Position numbers and translations under genes: made by a program. Positions 33,826-36,005 of a stretch of DNA of 36,005 bases are shown here, in pieces. The number at the start of each line of letters is the position of its first letter. Within the stretch, counting starts at the first letter, position 1. The notes below the pieces were generated by a model, which worked only from the letters and a program-made list of their open reading frames with translations, was not told the origin of the DNA and did not search any database. Source of the stretch: Patescibacteria group bacterium (GTDB taxonomy: Bacteria > Patescibacteriota > Minisyncoccia > Phycocordibacterales > UBA918); assembly GCA_019750255.1 (NCBI GenBank), contig JAIEOU010000001.1:1-36005 (forward strand). The letters run 5' to 3'.

Positions 33826-34524
33826 TTATACAGCTTCGCTGTAGAGGAGTTTCGCCTCTACGATATAGCGGTCATCTTTACTGCCAAAGCTATTGCAGGT
33901 GGCGAGAGTGAGTCGCTTTCCCGTATTAGCAATCGGCACCACGAGCTCACTTGCGCTCGCTTTATAGACACGCTCAACCTGGTATACGTACTCTGTATCG
34001 GCTGAACGCAGGCGAATAGTGTCACCCCATTCCAGATCTTGAATACCGTTAAACGCTTGAAAGTATTCGTTATTGACACTTGGCAAGTAGCTTGAGTGGC
34101 CAAGAATAAACATATTGCCATCGTCAGCAAAGGTAGCTGAGTCCGGGTGACGTACAACACCACCAAGGAGCGCCTCATCAAGATCAGCAATCACGCGTGA
34201 TTGGGGATTTAAGACCGGTAGCTCACGATTAAGCTTGTCGATAATCATAGTAAACGGGAGCGTATTTTCTGGCGCGATTGCAGCCGGTTCTGAATCAATC
34301 GTCGTGGCGCCAGTGGCCTCAACAGCTTCTTCAGATTCGGTTTCGGTGATAAAGGCTCCGTCATTGTTCTCCGCCGCGTTTTTCGGCACTGCACCAAACG
34401 CTGTCAGAATAATGTACGACAACGTAAATACCACAAAAAAGACGAACAAAAAGGCAGTTGCTTTGTCGCGAAGGGCCGCAACCAACATGGTAGTGTCGCG
34501 TGGAGCTAGAGATTGGTCGCTCAT
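33826..34524 (-). CDS. sortase family protein
   Basis: N-terminal TM anchor; catalytic-like His (MFILGHSSYLPS), Cys (RLTLATCNSFG) and Arg (DDRYIVEAKL) in sortase order. Confidence 0.85.
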   Translation of the reverse strand: MSDQSLAPRDTTMLVAALRDKATAFLFVFFVVFTLSYIILTAFGAVPKNAAENNDGAFITETESEEAVEATGATTIDSEPAAIAPENTLPFTMIIDKLNRELPVLNPQSRVIADLDEALLGGVVRHPDSATFADDGNMFILGHSSYLPSVNNEYFQAFNGIQDLEWGDTIRLRSADTEYVYQVERVYKASASELVVPIANTGKRLTLATCNSFGSKDDRYIVEAKLLYSEAV

Positions 34525-34560
34525 AAGTTGCTATATGGTAGCATAATTTATGGGTGATGT

Positions 34561-34698
34561 CAAGGATAAATAACGAGCGTAGCGACTGTATTTTCCTTGT
34601 GCGACCAATTTTTAAGGAGCAAAGCGACTATGAAAATGAAGTACTCCTGTGGTGCAATTGCTTCAATGGTTTTGAGCATCAAAGCGAAAAAAACATTG
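34561..34698 (+). repeat. structured intergenic repeat, copy F (two core units plus hairpin)
   Basis: CAAGGA(T)AAATA / TATTTTCCTTG enclosing ACGAG-C-GTA-G-CGACTG (34561-34599); second core AGGAG-C-AAA-G-CGACTA in ATTTTTA/TGAAAAT (34608-34637); hairpin CAATGGTTTT-[GAGCATCAAAGCGAA]-AAAAACATTG (34664-34698). Confidence 0.75.
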
Positions 34699-34788
34699 GT
34701 AGCAACTTGCCTATAAGTTCTACAATTACCCTGTACTTTAGATTTGTGCAAGAGTCGCTGCCGCTCTTATTCGCTGGCGAGTCGCCGC

Positions 34789-34874
34789 AGCTGTTTTCTC
34801 CTTTTGGGTCGAAAACAGCTAGGCAATCGCACAACGAAAATATAGTCGGCCGTAGGCCTCTTTATTTCTCGTTG
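34789..34874 (-). repeat. structured intergenic repeat, copy D
   Basis: Reverse strand: CAACGA(G)AAATA / TATTTTCGTTG enclosing AAGAG-GCC-TAC-GGC-CGACTA (34832-34874); hairpin AGCTGTTTTC-[GACCCAAAAGGA]-GAAAACAGCT (34789-34820). Confidence 0.8.
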
Positions 34875-34906
34875 ACAAACCACCTACAAAAAGGTAGCGT
34901 TTTTCT

Positions 34907-35953
34907 ATGACTACTAATACCCCCGAGGGCATCCCGGACGAAATCCGCGCCGCCGCTGAAAAAAAGCGAAAAGTCCTTAATTTTCTCGCAATTTTTGGCT
35001 TTTTGGCCATGATTGTGATGGTGGCCATATTGGCAGTTATAGCCGTACGTTTACTCCCAACTGCTTTTTCTTCACTAGCTAATCTGGCCGAGACAATTAA
35101 TGGTCGAGGTGGGGACCGCACAATAGTGGTGAATGCTGACAAAACTGACCTCGTAAGCGGTGACGAGGTGACCCTCACCTGGGAGGCGGCACCCCTTCCC
35201 GGCAGCTATACCTTTAGCTATGAGTGCGTAGACGGTGTAGCGGTGGAAATCCGTCGCGACGATACCACACGCGCAGTACGCTGCGACACGGTCTACTCTC
35301 TCGGTGAAACAAACGAAGTTCGTCTGTTCATTACCTCAGAAAAACTTGCTAGCACTTCGATTCCCTATACCATTACCTTCCTCCGCACCAATGACACTTC
35401 CCCGCGTGCCTCGGTAGACGGAACGTTAGCCATCGCACGTGAGGGAGATGAAGACACCCCCGGAGCGCCCGAAGCACCTGAAGAAGACGTGGCAGCTGTG
35501 CCGCCGCCAGCTCCTGCCCCCGCAGAGCCAGCGCCGGCAGCACCACGCCCTTCCACTCCCCGCACCGAGTACTATTCCTACATCCCGACTTCAAATCCTA
35601 ACGGTACTACCGACCTACGCGTCACCTTTATTGAGATGGGTGTCACGAAAGGTAACGAGCTCCTCGGTCGCAGCACCTTCACCGGTAGTAACGAAAACTT
35701 CTTCCGTTTTGAAGTCCGCAATGTCGGCACGAAGACCTCAGAAGAATGGAGCTACACGGCCACTCTACCCGGTGATGCCGATTTCAAGCGCGACGACCAG
35801 AAAGAACTTAAGCCTAACGAGCGTGCCGTTATTACTGTCCGCTTTCCGGTTGAAAAGCGTAGCGGAAGCGAGCAAGTACGTATCACAGTTAAAGCTAACA
35901 ACGAACGTGTAAGTAGTAATAATACTCTTACGTGGAGTGCGAACGTTCGCTAA
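34907..35953 (+). CDS. membrane-anchored extracellular protein with Pro/Ala linker and CARDB-like C-terminal domain
   Basis: N-terminal TM (VLNFLAIFGFLAMIVMVAILAVIAVRLL), PPPAPAPAEPAPAAPRPSTP linker, C-terminal FFRFEVRNVGTKTSEEWSYTATLPGD...LKPNERAVITVRFPV...VRITVKANNERVSSNNTLTW. Confidence 0.75.
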   Translation: MTTNTPEGIPDEIRAAAEKKRKVLNFLAIFGFLAMIVMVAILAVIAVRLLPTAFSSLANLAETINGRGGDRTIVVNADKTDLVSGDEVTLTWEAAPLPGSYTFSYECVDGVAVEIRRDDTTRAVRCDTVYSLGETNEVRLFITSEKLASTSIPYTITFLRTNDTSPRASVDGTLAIAREGDEDTPGAPEAPEEDVAAVPPPAPAPAEPAPAAPRPSTPRTEYYSYIPTSNPNGTTDLRVTFIEMGVTKGNELLGRSTFTGSNENFFRFEVRNVGTKTSEEWSYTATLPGDADFKRDDQKELKPNERAVITVRFPVEKRSGSEQVRITVKANNERVSSNNTLTWSANVR

Positions 35954-36005
35954 CCTCTAACCAAGCCAGCCTAATAAAACAGCGTCCGGCCTCTTTGGGG
36001 CCTGA

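Noticed and set aside
35960-36005. Terminator-like GGCCTCTTTGGGGCC at the right edge
   Set aside because: Truncated by the window end; cannot be evaluated.

Overview
The window looks like core chromosome from a Patescibacteria/CPR (Parcubacteria-like) genome; this lineage call is inference from gene content and streamlined proteins. Recognisable genes are dnaG, a large secreted beta-helix/SH3/LamG/peptidoglycan-binding protein, rpoC-rpoB, trmD, a KH-domain protein, rpsP, rnr, an SMC-like ATPase, four tandem type IV pilin-like genes, rnc, a NusB-Nudix fusion, rpmF, rnhB, dnaE, thrS, rarA/mgsA, a sortase and several membrane proteins. I saw no rRNA, tRNA, CRISPR array or transposase. Main observations: (1) an intergenic family of structured repeats whose core (RRGAG - variable mini-hairpin - CGACTR, inside a stem that usually carries one bulged base) and companion hairpin show compensatory stem changes between copies; (2) a textbook T-box antiterminator/terminator upstream of thrS, followed by a MITE-like insertion that carries one of these repeats; (3) an SMC-like protein with no recognisable hinge, separated from rnc by four pilin genes; (4) a DnaG that has lost three of four zinc ligands; (5) a NusB-Nudix fusion with a degenerate Nudix box; (6) a recurrent -10 box 7-11 nt from start codons, suggesting widespread leaderless transcription. 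All of this comes from reading the sequence by eye; no searches or folding programs were run.
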